From assembly GCF_009707515.1 (NCBI RefSeq), contig NZ_WLYI01000023.1:44644-108643 (forward strand): a stretch of 64,000 nt of DNA, written 5' to 3'. Each line of letters starts with the position of its first letter. Position 1 is the first letter of the stretch. Below, one piece after another: positions 25,652 to 33,254 of the stretch. Source of the DNA: Pseudomonas karstica (GTDB lineage Bacteria > Pseudomonadota > Gammaproteobacteria > Pseudomonadales > Pseudomonadaceae). Both the position numbers and the translations under genes were made by a program. Below the pieces are notes generated by a model. That model saw nothing but the letters and a program-made list of their open reading frames with translations. It searched no databases and was not told the origin of the DNA.

Positions 25652-26848
25652 ATGCCAGATACCCAGCGCCCCATGGCGGTCACGCTGCAAGTCGTTTCCA
25701 TCGTGCTCTTCACCTTTATCGGCTACCTGAATATCGGTATCCCTCTGGCCGTGTTGCCGGGTTACGTCCATAGCGATTTGGGTTTCGGCGCGGTGATCGC
25801 CGGGCTAGTGATCAGCGTGCAATATTTGGCCACGCTACTGAGCCGCCCCTACGCCGGACGGATCATCGACAACCTGGGCAGCAAGCGTGCGGTGATGTAT
25901 GGCCTGGCGGGTTGTGGCTTGAGCGGGGTATTCATGTTGCTCTCGGCCTGGCTGTCGAGCCTGCCGGTGTTGAGCCTGACGAGCCTGTTGATCGGGCGCC
26001 TGGTACTGGGCAGCGCCGAAAGCCTGGTGGGGTCGGGCGCCATTGGCTGGGGCATCGGCCGGGTGGGCGCGGCGAACACCGCCAAGGTCATCTCCTGGAA
26101 CGGCATCGCCAGCTACGGCGCCTTGGCCATCGGTGCGCCGCTGGGGGTGCTGTTGGTCAGCCAACTGGGACTATGGAGCATGGGCGTCAGTATTATCCTG
26201 CTGGCGGTGGCAGGCCTGCTGTTGGCCTGGCCGAAAGTCGCCGCCCCCATCGTGACAGGCGAGCGCTTGCCGTTCATGCACGTACTGGGACGGGTATTGC
26301 CCCACGGCTGCGGGCTGGCCCTGGGCTCCATCGGCTTTGGCACCATCGCCACCTTTATCACCCTGTATTACGCCACCCAGCACTGGGACAACGCGGTGTG
26401 GTGCCTGAGCCTGTTCGGTGCCAGCTTTATCGGTGCCCGGCTGCTGTTCGGCAACCTGATCAACCGTATTGGCGGCTTTCGCGTGGCGATTGTCTGCCTG
26501 TCGGTGGAAACTCTTGGCCTGTTGCTGCTGTGGTTGGCACCGGACCCCGAACTGGCACTGGCCGGCGCGGCCTTGAGCGGTTTCGGTTTTTCCCTGGTGT
26601 TTCCGGCCCTGGGTGTGGAGGCGGTCAACCTGGTGCCAGCGTCCAGCCGTGGCGCGGCAGTGGGGGCGTATTCACTGTTTATCGATTTGTCACTGGGGAT
26701 TACCGGGCCACTGGCCGGGGCGATTGCGGCCGGGTTCGGCTTCGCATCGATCTTTCTGTTCGCGGCCATCGCGGCGCTGGGCGGCTTGCTGCTGAGCCTG
26801 TACCTGTACCGGCAGGCACCGAAGTACCGTGAAGAGCGTGAGACTTAG
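25652..26848 (+). CDS. MFS transporter (YhhS/arabinose-efflux type)
   Basis: The 398-residue inner membrane protein has 12 predicted helices in two halves. The MFS motif A-like loop is SRPYAGRIIDNLGSKRAV near residue 65. It resembles the YhhS/YfcJ group of drug or sugar efflux proteins. The substrate is unknown. Its last bases overlap the convergent arfB by 4 bases. The start has a weak ribosome site but agrees with the family N terminus. Confidence 0.88.
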   Translation: MPDTQRPMAVTLQVVSIVLFTFIGYLNIGIPLAVLPGYVHSDLGFGAVIAGLVISVQYLATLLSRPYAGRIIDNLGSKRAVMYGLAGCGLSGVFMLLSAWLSSLPVLSLTSLLIGRLVLGSAESLVGSGAIGWGIGRVGAANTAKVISWNGIASYGALAIGAPLGVLLVSQLGLWSMGVSIILLAVAGLLLAWPKVAAPIVTGERLPFMHVLGRVLPHGCGLALGSIGFGTIATFITLYYATQHWDNAVWCLSLFGASFIGARLLFGNLINRIGGFRVAIVCLSVETLGLLLLWLAPDPELALAGAALSGFGFSLVFPALGVEAVNLVPASSRGAAVGAYSLFIDLSLGITGPLAGAIAAGFGFASIFLFAAIAALGGLLLSLYLYRQAPKYREERET

Positions 26849-27258
26849 AAGTCGACCTTGCCGCGCCCGGCCTTGATGCTGCCGCGCTTGGTCTTGGATT
26901 CCAGGCGACGCTTTTTTGAACCCAGGGTAGGTTTGGTGGGGCGACGCTTCTTTTCTACCTTGGTGGCGCTGAGGATCAACTCCACCAAGCGTTCCAGGGC
27001 ATCGGCGCGATTCTGTTCCTGGGTTCGGTATTGCTGGGCCTTGAGCACCAGCACGCCTTCGCTGGTGATACGGCTGTCGCGCAGGGCCAGCAGGCGTTCC
27101 TTGTAGAACGGCGGCAACGATGAGGCCGGGATATCAAAGCGCAGGTGCACGGCGCTGGAGACCTTGTTGACGTTCTGGCCACCGGCGCCCTGGGCACGGA
27201 TGGCGGTCAACTCGATTTCGGCGTCGGGCAACTGCACATTGTTGGAGATCACCAGCAT
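26845..27258 (-). CDS. arfB: Alternative ribosome-rescue factor / peptidyl-tRNA hydrolase ArfB
   Basis: ArfB (YaeJ) frees ribosomes stalled on broken mRNA. The 137-residue protein has the GGQ catalytic motif in GAGGQNVNKVSSAVHLRF near residue 28 and lacks the codon-reading domains of release factors. The C-terminal tail is very basic (KKRRPTKPTLGSKKRR) and enters the empty mRNA channel. It is convergent with the MFS gene. Confidence 0.93.
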   Translation of the reverse strand: MLVISNNVQLPDAEIELTAIRAQGAGGQNVNKVSSAVHLRFDIPASSLPPFYKERLLALRDSRITSEGVLVLKAQQYRTQEQNRADALERLVELILSATKVEKKRRPTKPTLGSKKRRLESKTKRGSIKAGRGKVDF

Positions 27259-27340
27259 GGGAAGCTTGGCCTTGGGTTCGATGGGCTAAGGATACGCGAA
27301 TGTAGCTGCCTTCTTATAGAAGAGGGGGCTTGGTTGAACC

Positions 27341-27376
27341 TGTAGATATCCGTTGCTGCGGTAACGGATATCTACA
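27341..27376. repeat. Palindromic repeat, ATATCCGTT-GCTGCGGT-AACGGATAT type
   Basis: TGTAGATATCCGTT and its exact complement flank an 8-base centre with GCTGCGGT. The same core recurs in inverted orientation at 59767-59804, so it is a dispersed repeat family. It lies between arfB and aroP. Confidence 0.75.
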
Positions 27377-27390
27377 CAACTCACCGGATC

Positions 27391-27414
27391 AAAAAGCCCG
27401 GCATCAAGCCGGGC
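27391..27414 (-). terminator. Rho-independent terminator of aroP
   Basis: On the minus strand GCCCGGC/GCCGGGC with a short loop is followed by five T, 22 bases past the aroP stop. Confidence 0.85.
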
Positions 27415-27435
27415 CTTGCGGTTCAGCAAGAAGCC

Positions 27436-28857
27436 TTATTTCCCAGCCGAAACCTGCACACTCAGCCCTTCCTGAGCCTTGCGCTTATTCTTGATGCAAT
27501 AACACACCCACATGAACAGCACCCATGCCGGAATTGCATATACCGACACCTGAATCCCCGGGATCAGCAACATCACCCCCAGGATAAACACCACAAACGC
27601 CAGGCAAACATAGTTCCCATACGGATACCAAAGTGCCTTGAACAACGGTACCTGCCCCGTACGGTTCATATGCTGTCGGAACTTTACGTGCGAGAAACTG
27701 ATCATCGCCCAGTTGATCACCAGGGTTGCCACCACCAACGACATCAGCAGTTCCAGTGCCTGTTGCGGAATCAGATAGTTCATCAGCACCGCAACCAGCG
27801 TCACCGCCGCCGACGCCAGGATCGACCGCACCGGCACTCCGCGCTTGTCGATCTTGCCCAGCCCTTTAGGCGCATCACCCTGCTCGGCCATACCCAGCAA
27901 CATGCGGCTGTTGCAGTAAGTGCCGCTGTTATAAACCGACAGCGCCGCCGTCAACACCACGAAGTTGAGGATATGCGCAGCCGTGTTGCTGCCCAGCATC
28001 GAGAACACCTGCACGAACGGGCTACCACTGTAGGCATCGCCTGAGGCGTTGAGGGTCGCCAGCAGACTGTCCCACGGCGTCAACGACAACAGCACCACCA
28101 GGGCCCCGATATAGAAAATCAGAATCCGGTAGATCACCTGATTGATCGCCTTGGGAATCACCGTGCGCGGCTTGTCTGCTTCGGCAGCGGTGAAACCGAG
28201 CATCTCCAGGCCACCGAATGAAAACATGATGATCGCCATGGCCATCACCAAACCACCGACACCATGGGGGAAGAACCCGCCGTGCTCCCACAGGTTGCTC
28301 ACCGAAGCTTGTGGCCCGCCTGTGCCGCTGGCCAGCAAGTAGCTGCCCAGGGCGATCATGCCGACAATGGCCACCACCTTGATGATGGCAAACCAGAATT
28401 CAGCCTCGCCGAAGACTTTGACGTTGGCCAGGTTGATCACGTTGATCAGCACGAAAAAGGCCGCGGCCGACACCCAGGTCGGAATCTCCGGCCACCAGTA
28501 GTGCACGTATTTACCGACAGCGGTCAGCTCCGACATGCCCACCAAGATGTAAAGAATCCAGCAGTTCCAGCCCGACAGGAAGCCGGCAAAACCGCCCCAA
28601 TACTTATGGGCAAAGTGACTGAAGGAGCCAGCCACGGGCTCCTCGACGATCATTTCACCTAGCTGGCGCATGATCATAAAGGCAATAAAACCGCAAATGG
28701 CGTAGCCGAGGATCATCGACGGGCCGGCGGATTTCAGCACGCCGGCCGAGCCCAGGAACAGGCCGGTACCGATCGCCCCACCGAGGGCGATCAGTTGAAT
28801 ATGGCGATTTTTCAGGCCGCGTTTCAGTTCGCCTGAATGGGAGTTGGATCCACTCAT
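27436..28857 (-). CDS. aroP: Aromatic amino acid permease AroP
   Basis: A 473-residue APC-family transporter with 12 predicted helices. The N-terminal block GLKNRHIQLIALGGAIGTGL and the segment SFSHFAHKYWG are very close to E. coli AroP, which takes up Phe, Tyr and Trp with protons. ProY and other basic/neutral permeases are related, but the match to AroP runs through most of the protein. It is monocistronic, with a terminator behind it and a long untranslated region ahead that holds a short Trp-containing ORF. Confidence 0.88.
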   Translation of the reverse strand: MSGSNSHSGELKRGLKNRHIQLIALGGAIGTGLFLGSAGVLKSAGPSMILGYAICGFIAFMIMRQLGEMIVEEPVAGSFSHFAHKYWGGFAGFLSGWNCWILYILVGMSELTAVGKYVHYWWPEIPTWVSAAAFFVLINVINLANVKVFGEAEFWFAIIKVVAIVGMIALGSYLLASGTGGPQASVSNLWEHGGFFPHGVGGLVMAMAIIMFSFGGLEMLGFTAAEADKPRTVIPKAINQVIYRILIFYIGALVVLLSLTPWDSLLATLNASGDAYSGSPFVQVFSMLGSNTAAHILNFVVLTAALSVYNSGTYCNSRMLLGMAEQGDAPKGLGKIDKRGVPVRSILASAAVTLVAVLMNYLIPQQALELLMSLVVATLVINWAMISFSHVKFRQHMNRTGQVPLFKALWYPYGNYVCLAFVVFILGVMLLIPGIQVSVYAIPAWVLFMWVCYCIKNKRKAQEGLSVQVSAGK

Positions 28858-29516
28858 GAAAGGGTCTCACGCAAGGTTTGATGATATTCGTTGCACGTTG
28901 CTGCTTTGAAAACGGACTCAAGCAGCACCGATCAAACCCCAACGCAGGCACCAGGAGTTCAGCGTATGTCTAACAGTCATGCGTCACCTGTTTGTTTTTA
29001 TCTGTGACGAAATCGAACCCGGCGGGCTTGTGGCCAGACGGAGTGAACAAGGCGGGTAGCCTTAGGTATCGGCCTTTTGCGCAGACGCGCAGTGGGGGGT
29101 CACAGTAAAACGCGGCGCATTGTACACCGCTCGAACCATTCGGGCCGGCCGAAGGCAATATTGCCTGTGCGGCGGAAGGCTTTCCTTACAGTGCATGATC
29201 GCCCAAGCCTGCGGTGCACCTGCGCCCCGACTCAGTCACGTTTTCTTTACAGTGTGGAAAATATCCCTGACAGGAGAGCGTCAGACCTCAAATAACCAAA
29301 AGTTGACGCTAGTCCTGATCCTGCCAAACAGTGCAGTCAGTCGGCTGTTTTTAATTGATAAATCCAAACCGTCATAAAATCGGAATAAAAAATCCAAATG
29401 AAACGGTGTCAATATATTTTTTGCATTTTGAAACACTCTCTTCTAGGTTCATCCACTTGCCCAGCGAAGCCCGCTGGCAAGTTCTGTCTCAAACAACGTC
29501 ATCTAGGAGATTCACC
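28858..29516. other. Long intergenic region between aroP and the peptide gene
   Basis: No convincing protein gene was found in these 659 bases. The aroP side is GC-rich and carries a minus-strand 20-codon ORF at 28918-28980. The right part, about 29330-29440, is strikingly AT-rich (TTTTTAATTGATAAATCC and similar) compared with its surroundings and probably holds the promoter of the downstream peptide gene. No riboswitch or sRNA was recognised. Confidence 0.5.
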
Positions 29517-29654
29517 ATGCAAGCACTGGAAAACGACCTGGAAACCGAACTGCAACTCGACGATTGGTTTGAAGCACCGACCCATGAGGCCGCTGTTGAA
29601 ATGATGCAAGCTGATGCTGTTGTGCCATTCGGCACCGCGATGTGGCCGTTCTAA
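29517..29654 (+). CDS. Acidic 45-aa peptide, possible precursor peptide
   Basis: The ATG at 29517 has an AGGAG ribosome site at 7 bases, the best in this area. An in-frame start 162 bases upstream would run through the AT-rich region and is not favoured. The peptide has ten acidic and no Lys or Arg residues, an LDDWFEAP segment in the middle, and a C terminus ending VVPFGTAMWPF. An acidic leader plus a short hydrophobic, aromatic end is the look of a ribosomal-peptide precursor, but no modifying enzyme is adjacent. It is followed by a perfect hairpin and an M29-like aminopeptidase gene. The function is inferred only. Confidence 0.6.
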   Translation: MQALENDLETELQLDDWFEAPTHEAAVEMMQADAVVPFGTAMWPF

Positions 29655-29671
29655 CACCAGGCAGGCATCCA

Positions 29672-29697
29672 GGCAGATGCGGTTCGCCGCATCTGCC
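29672..29697 (+). other. Perfect 11-bp hairpin with TTCG tetraloop between peptide and aminopeptidase genes
   Basis: GGCAGATGCGG-TTCG-CCGCATCTGCC lies 17 bases past the peptide stop, followed by a weak ACTTTCT. It is likely a partial terminator or mRNA-stabilising element that lets the peptide be made in excess over the enzyme downstream. Confidence 0.75.
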
Positions 29698-29728
29698 ACT
29701 TTCTCGAAGGCTTTGAAGGAAGGACGTC

Positions 29729-30688
29729 ATGGACAAGGCCCGCGCCGTCGAACATTTTCTCTACTACCTGGCACATCATCCGGCCCTGACCGGCCTGCAC
29801 CACCCAACTGTGCTCCTGGGCCATACCGAGCGTTATGCGACCATCACCCAGGCCATCATCCAAAGCAGTGCTACGCGCTTTGACTTCAAGGTGCAGCGCC
29901 TGGACCTGGAGGCCAGCGAAGTCCTGGCGACGTCCATCGAAGACTGCGACCTGTATATGTTTCTCTACGATTCCTCGACCCTGCCCAATCCCCGCGCGGA
30001 AGGCCCCGACTTTATCCGCGCCCTGCAGGGCGTCATGGCCGAACATTGGAAAAAGTCCCTGTTACTCAAGGACTATGGCGATTACTTCTACGACACTTTC
30101 AGCGTGGCTCCACAGCGCATCGCCGACCTCAACGCCACGTTGATCCGTCGTATGTCCCAGGCCAGTGTGCTGAGCTTCACCGATGAACACGGCTCGCGCC
30201 TTGAAGCGCCCATGAGCAGTATCAAGAAGTGGACCAATATCAACGGCGTCGGCAACCACGACCTGGCTCCCGGGGAAATTGCCACCCACAGCGAAGCCAT
30301 CAACGGTCAGGTACGTTTCGTCGGCACCTTTCTCAGCACCATCCCCTTTGCGCGTAAATACGGCGTGCTGCAATCACCGCTGGAGTTGTGGATCGAGAAC
30401 TCGACCATCTGCAGCGTCGCCAGTGAGGTGCCGGGGCTGGTGGATGATTTCAACAAGTACCTGAATGCCAACCCGTCCAATCGACGCGTGGAAGAATTGG
30501 GCATCGGTACCAATGAAGGGGTCAAAGGCCTGTATGCACGCAATGCCGGCTTTGAAGAACGCCATTGCGGCTTGCACCTGGGGCTGGGTGGCGGCCAGAA
30601 AGGCAGTCATCACCTGGATCTGATTTTCTCCAGTGGGGTGCTGGCCCTGGATGATAAGCCGGTGTTTGATGGTGCGTTTGTGTTTTAG
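29729..30688 (+). CDS. M29-type (aminopeptidase T-like) metallopeptidase
   Basis: The 319-residue protein is M29-like. Residues that match aminopeptidase T metal ligands are E183 (APGEIATHSEA), E256 (EELGIGTNEG), H283 (CGLHLGLGGG), and H295 and D297 (SHHLDLIF). This suggests a two-metal exopeptidase acting in the cytoplasm. The N-terminal half is less conserved and the protein is shorter than the usual 400 or so residues, so its specificity may differ. A GAAGGAAGGA ribosome site precedes the ATG. It forms a two-gene unit with the acidic peptide, from which it may remove residues. It ends at a terminator shared with rluB. Confidence 0.72.
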   Translation: MDKARAVEHFLYYLAHHPALTGLHHPTVLLGHTERYATITQAIIQSSATRFDFKVQRLDLEASEVLATSIEDCDLYMFLYDSSTLPNPRAEGPDFIRALQGVMAEHWKKSLLLKDYGDYFYDTFSVAPQRIADLNATLIRRMSQASVLSFTDEHGSRLEAPMSSIKKWTNINGVGNHDLAPGEIATHSEAINGQVRFVGTFLSTIPFARKYGVLQSPLELWIENSTICSVASEVPGLVDDFNKYLNANPSNRRVEELGIGTNEGVKGLYARNAGFEERHCGLHLGLGGGQKGSHHLDLIFSSGVLALDDKPVFDGAFVF

Positions 30689-30710
30689 GAACAGCGACAA
30701 ACTACAAGCC

Positions 30711-30748
30711 AAAAAAAAGCGCCAACCCGCGAGGGTCAGCGCTTTTTT
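30711..30748. terminator. Bidirectional terminator between the M29 gene and rluB
   Basis: AGCGCCAACCC and GGGTCAGCGCT pair with one mismatch around a GCGA loop; A8 lies on the left and T6 on the right, so it can serve both converging genes. Confidence 0.9.
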
Positions 30749-30768
30749 CTTGCAGCTTACCGATGCCC

Positions 30769-31998
30769 TTAAGGCTTCTTACGACCAAAGCCCGGACGCT
30801 GGCCAGAACCGGCCGGCGCGCCACGGCGCTTGCCCGACGGGGCATCCTTGTCGACCAGACCGATGCCCGGACGCTTCTTCGCCAGGCCCGGCTTGGCCGG
30901 ACGCTTGCCGGCGTCAACCGGACGATCCGTAGTAGGTGCGCCACGGCCAGACTCGCCACGGTCACTGCGACCACCAGCAGGACGCGCTGGACGTTGACCG
31001 CGCTCACCTTCAGCCCGAGGTCCAGCCGGCTTGCGCGCAGGACGCTCGCCTTCCAGGTGCGGCTCGCGGGAGATACGACCGCCCGTGGCCGGCGCACCCA
31101 ATGCTGGGCGCACGGTACGGACAACACGTTCGGTGCGGGCCACAGGGCGCGACGACTTACGCTGCATGCGTTCCAGCTTGTCTTTGCTCTTGGCGTTCAT
31201 CTGCGGCATGGCCACAGGTGTCAGGCCCACTTCGGCACTCAGGATGTCGACTTCGTACTGGCTCATTTCGCGCCAGCGACCCATCGGCAGGTCGGAGTTG
31301 AGGAACACCGGACCGAAACGCACACGCTTCAGGCGGCTGACCACCAGGCCCTGGGATTCCCACAAGCGGCGCACTTCACGGTTACGACCTTCCATCACCA
31401 CGCAGTGGTACCAGTGGTTGAAACCTTCGCCGCCTGGCGCCTGCTTGATGTCGGTGAAACGAGCCGGGCCGTCTTCCAGCACCACGCCGGCTTTCAGACG
31501 CTCGATCATCTCGTCATCGACTTCGCCGCGTACTCGTACTGCGTATTCACGGTCCATTTCGTAGGACGGGTGCATCAGGCGGTTGGCCAGCTCACCGTCG
31601 GTGGTAAACATCAGCAGGCCGGTGGTATTGATGTCGAGACGGCCGATGTTGATCCAGCGACCTTCTTTAGGGCGTGGCATCTTGTCGAATACGGTAGGGC
31701 GGCCTTCCGGGTCGTCGCGGGTGCAGATTTCGCCATCGGGCTTGTTGTACATAATGACGCGGCGCACCGATTCGGCGGCCTCTTCGCGCTTGATGACCTT
31801 GCCATCAATGGTGATAGCGTCGTGCAGGTCAACCCGCTGGCCAAGGGTGGCTTCAACGCCATTGACCTTGATCCGCTTCTGGGTGATCCAGGCTTCAACG
31901 TCACGGCGCGAGCCGACGCCGATACGGGCGAGGACTTTCTGCAGCTTTTCGCCTGCGGGGCCGATTTCCTGGCTGTCTTTCTGGTCTTGGTCACTCAT
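30769..31998 (-). CDS. rluB: 23S rRNA pseudouridine synthase B
   Basis: RluB makes pseudouridine at position 2605 of 23S rRNA. The 409-residue protein has an N-terminal S4 RNA-binding domain (about 16-75, with KLQKVLARIGVGSRRDVE), then the RsuA-type catalytic domain with GRLDINTTGLL, in which Asp is the nucleophile. It is much longer than E. coli RluB because of an Arg/Gly/Pro-rich disordered tail from about residue 265. The ATG at 31998 has GGAGG 8 bases upstream; an in-frame GTG lies 9 bases earlier. Confidence 0.93.
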   Translation of the reverse strand: MSDQDQKDSQEIGPAGEKLQKVLARIGVGSRRDVEAWITQKRIKVNGVEATLGQRVDLHDAITIDGKVIKREEAAESVRRVIMYNKPDGEICTRDDPEGRPTVFDKMPRPKEGRWINIGRLDINTTGLLMFTTDGELANRLMHPSYEMDREYAVRVRGEVDDEMIERLKAGVVLEDGPARFTDIKQAPGGEGFNHWYHCVVMEGRNREVRRLWESQGLVVSRLKRVRFGPVFLNSDLPMGRWREMSQYEVDILSAEVGLTPVAMPQMNAKSKDKLERMQRKSSRPVARTERVVRTVRPALGAPATGGRISREPHLEGERPARKPAGPRAEGERGQRPARPAGGRSDRGESGRGAPTTDRPVDAGKRPAKPGLAKKRPGIGLVDKDAPSGKRRGAPAGSGQRPGFGRKKP

Positions 31999-32150
31999 CT
32001 TAAGCACCTCCCGGTGTGTCGATTCAGGCGTCGCCTGAAGAGATTGAAAGCTGGTCTCATGGCGAGCGCATCGCCAAAGGGTCGCGAATCATACGCGTAA
32101 GCCGCGCGCTGCGCATCAAAGACTAGCCGATAAGCGCCAGATCGTTTGCT

Positions 32151-32771
32151 TTACGCCGACCGGTGGGGCGCCAGGGCTGGAGCGAGCCTGCCCAAAGAGC
32201 CGGAGTGTTGCGCTGCAAACATTTGCAACTGCGGGTAGAACACCCGGAAATCCTCACTCAACGGCTCATACAAGGCCTGCAACTCTTGCATGGCATGGTC
32301 CAGTTCCTGCGGCCGGGTCAGGCGGCGGGAGATTCCCCGCAATACCTGCTCCATCACCGCAAACTCGCGATAAGAACCCAGCCAGTCATCCGCCGCCATA
32401 TAAGGTGCGATCTGCGCCAGTCGCCCCGGTAGCGCCGGTTCTGCCGCCAGTACCCGATACACATCACAAGTGAAGCGCTCCAGGGGCTGATCGGCATACA
32501 ACGCCCAATCCCGCGCCAGGCAGTGGTCAAAAAACACATCGAGAACGATTCCCGCATAGCGGCGCCGGGTCAGGGTAAACCGCGACAATGCTTCTCCCAC
32601 CTGTGGGTGACTGTCGGTAAACCGGTCGATCGAGCGATGCAGCGCAATCGCCGACTCGATTTGCGGGCTGAACTGGCCTTGCAGGGGACCTTTGACGAAG
32701 TCGCCGTACAAACTCCCCAGCAGTTGAGCAGGCAGTTGGCCGCCCAGGTGCAGATGTGCGAGATAATTCAT
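32151..32771 (-). CDS. acpH: Acyl carrier protein phosphodiesterase
   Basis: AcpH removes the 4'-phosphopantetheine group from holo-ACP. The 206-residue protein begins MNYLAHLHLG, as in the family, and has the HD-like metal sites LHRSIDRFTDSH near residue 44 and VFFDHCLARDW near 79. It is a stand-alone gene divergent from the ArsR-MFS-XenB unit, with the repeated operator in the shared gap. Confidence 0.9.
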   Translation of the reverse strand: MNYLAHLHLGGQLPAQLLGSLYGDFVKGPLQGQFSPQIESAIALHRSIDRFTDSHPQVGEALSRFTLTRRRYAGIVLDVFFDHCLARDWALYADQPLERFTCDVYRVLAAEPALPGRLAQIAPYMAADDWLGSYREFAVMEQVLRGISRRLTRPQELDHAMQELQALYEPLSEDFRVFYPQLQMFAAQHSGSLGRLAPALAPHRSA

Positions 32772-32807
32772 GGCGCGCAGTCTAGCACTGCCAGCAATGT
32801 ATCGTTA

Positions 32808-32906
32808 TAACCCGATATACCGATTTACTCTGATACAAGATCAAAATCATATTGGCGTATCGGAATATAACGATTTAAAGTTCGCCTTATCGCGATATAA
32901 CGTTTT
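32808..32906. promoter_or_regulatory. Three phased operator-like repeats before the ArsR gene
   Basis: Three similar 19-mers start at 32808, 32858 and 32888: TAACCCGATATACCGATTT, TATCGGAATATAACGATTT and TATCGCGATATAACGTTTT. The offsets of 50 and 30 bases place them on one helix face. The block is AT-rich and lies in the gap between acpH and the ArsR gene. It is most likely the operator of the ArsR repressor and overlaps its promoter; binding is inferred. Confidence 0.6.
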
Positions 32907-32928
32907 ATCAAACCCGAGCACCACTGCC

Positions 32929-33243
32929 ATGTCCATCGACCTCGACGAAATAATAAAAGCCCTGGCGCACCCAGTACGGCGAGACATTCTCAACTGGCTG
33001 AAAGACCCGAAAGTGCAATTCCCCGAGCAGATCCACAACCACGAATACGGCATCTGCGCCGGACAGATCGACCAGCGTTGCGGCCTGTCCCAGTCGACCG
33101 TATCGGCCCACTTGGCAACCCTGCAACGGGCGGGGCTGATCAGCAGCCAGAAGGCTGGCCAATGGCACTTTTTCAAACGCAATGAGGACGTGATCCAGGC
33201 CTTCCTCAAAGCACTCATCGAAGAACTCAGCACACCGCTGTAA
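32929..33243 (+). CDS. ArsR/HTH-20 family repressor
   Basis: A 104-residue winged-helix regulator, with ALAHPVRRDILNWL and the recognition helix CGLSQSTVSAHLATLQRAGL. Cysteines are few (C56 and C64 approximately) and do not form the ArsR metal site CVC, so it may sense something other than arsenic, for example electrophiles or redox change. It starts 12 bases before the MFS exporter gene and is followed by the XenB-type reductase. An ATG at 32929 is chosen; the in-frame upstream extension crosses the operator repeats and is not credible. Confidence 0.88.
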   Translation: MSIDLDEIIKALAHPVRRDILNWLKDPKVQFPEQIHNHEYGICAGQIDQRCGLSQSTVSAHLATLQRAGLISSQKAGQWHFFKRNEDVIQAFLKALIEELSTPL

Positions 33244-33254
33244 AGGACCCGACA

